Positions 16,058 through 16,194 of a DNA stretch of 16,194 nucleotides are shown here, one piece after another. A model generated the notes under the pieces. The model was given only the letters and a program-made list of their open reading frames with translations, did not search any database and was not told the origin of the DNA. The stretch is taken from contig CAVGWF010000070.1 in the NCBI GenBank assembly GCA_963632825.1, forward strand, positions 1 to 16,194, given 5' to 3'. The position numbers and the translations under genes are program-made. Each line of letters opens with the position of its first letter. The first letter of the stretch is position 1. The DNA comes from F23-B02 sp963632825 (GTDB lineage: Bacteria; Bacillota; Clostridia; Oscillospirales; Oscillospiraceae).

Positions 16058-16086
16058 TTGACATCGCCGGTGGGCTATGCTATTAT
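16058..16086 (+). promoter_or_regulatory. Promoter of tRNA-Ser
   Basis: TTGACA (16058-16063), 17-base spacer, TATTAT (16081-16086) on the + strand. The predicted start is about 10 bases before the mature tRNA end. It begins 12 bases after the stop codon of the truncated DAHP synthase gene. Confidence 0.82.
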
Positions 16087-16102
16087 ATTTCAGCGGCAAT
16101 GT

Positions 16103-16194
16103 GCAGAAGTACCCAAGAGGCCGAAGGGGCTCCCCTGCTAAGGGAGTAGGCGTGTAAAAAGCGCGCGAGGGTTCAAATCCCTCCTTCTGCGCCA
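16103..16194 (+). tRNA. tRNA-Ser (anticodon GCT)
   Basis: 92 bases with encoded CCA and a long class II variable arm, as in serine tRNAs. Acceptor GCAGAAG pairs with CTTCTGC, followed by G73 and CCA. The anticodon stem CTCCC/GGGAG encloses CTGCTAA with T33, anticodon GCT (16137-16139) and A37. The T-arm GAGGG/CCCTC encloses TTCAAAT. It reads AGC and AGT. The window ends exactly at the last CCA base, so what follows is not visible. Confidence 0.96.

Noticed and set aside
16020..16060. Simple frameshift as the reason the DAHP synthase gene ends
   Set aside because: None of the three frames after the GPC motif gives the expected SVES or barrel sequence; the DNA turns AT-rich and into the tRNA promoter.

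Overview
The window reads as chromosomal DNA from a Gram-positive, Clostridia-type Firmicute; a Ruminococcaceae/Oscillospiraceae-like gut anaerobe is my best guess, by inference only. The support is strong AGGAGG-type ribosome sites, a lipoprotein solute-binding protein, a SAM-I riboswitch on metK, a PyrR-type attenuator, consensus TTGACA/TATAAT promoters, and tRNA genes with encoded CCA. Coding density is high and base composition looks even, apart from AT-rich promoter stretches. I see no phage, transposase, plasmid or CRISPR features.

Bases 1-10276 (+ strand) form one dense gene train for arginine and carbamoyl phosphate synthesis: the 3' end of argG, argH, a three-gene polar amino acid ABC transporter (lipoprotein, permease, ATPase), argF, carA and carB. 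Most junctions are overlaps or gaps of about 10 bases, so one long transcript is likely. The unusual member is the last: carB reads in frame, with no stop and no visible internal ribosome site, into a complete diaminopimelate epimerase (DapF) domain, giving a predicted 1343-residue CarB-DapF protein. The DapF domain has Ala where the first catalytic Cys of the family should be, while the second Cys and nearly all other family motifs are kept. A long perfect hairpin ends the train.

Bases 10277-12785 carry, on the - strand, tRNA-Gln(CTG) with its own promoter and terminator, and a pyrR-uraA operon (pyrimidine attenuator protein plus uracil permease). The pyrR leader holds a PyrR-binding-like hairpin, an antiterminator pairing and an intrinsic terminator that exclude one another. 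Pyrimidine control therefore lies beside the carAB genes, whose product feeds both arginine and pyrimidines.

Bases 12786-15617 (- strand) are a second operon: a SAM-I riboswitch and terminator, then metK, a DUF1643 protein and an omega-amidase-like nitrilase, joined by overlaps of one base or a ribosome site over a stop codon. Shared SAM control suggests that the DUF1643 protein and the amidase serve methionine/SAM metabolism, perhaps methionine salvage by glutamine transamination.

Bases 15618-16194 hold a promoter diverging from the metK promoter; the two are imperfect inverted copies of each other. It drives a DAHP synthase gene (aroF type) that breaks off after its N-terminal regulatory domain and first catalytic motif. 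Immediately after come a separate promoter and tRNA-Ser(GCT), whose CCA end is the last base of the window.
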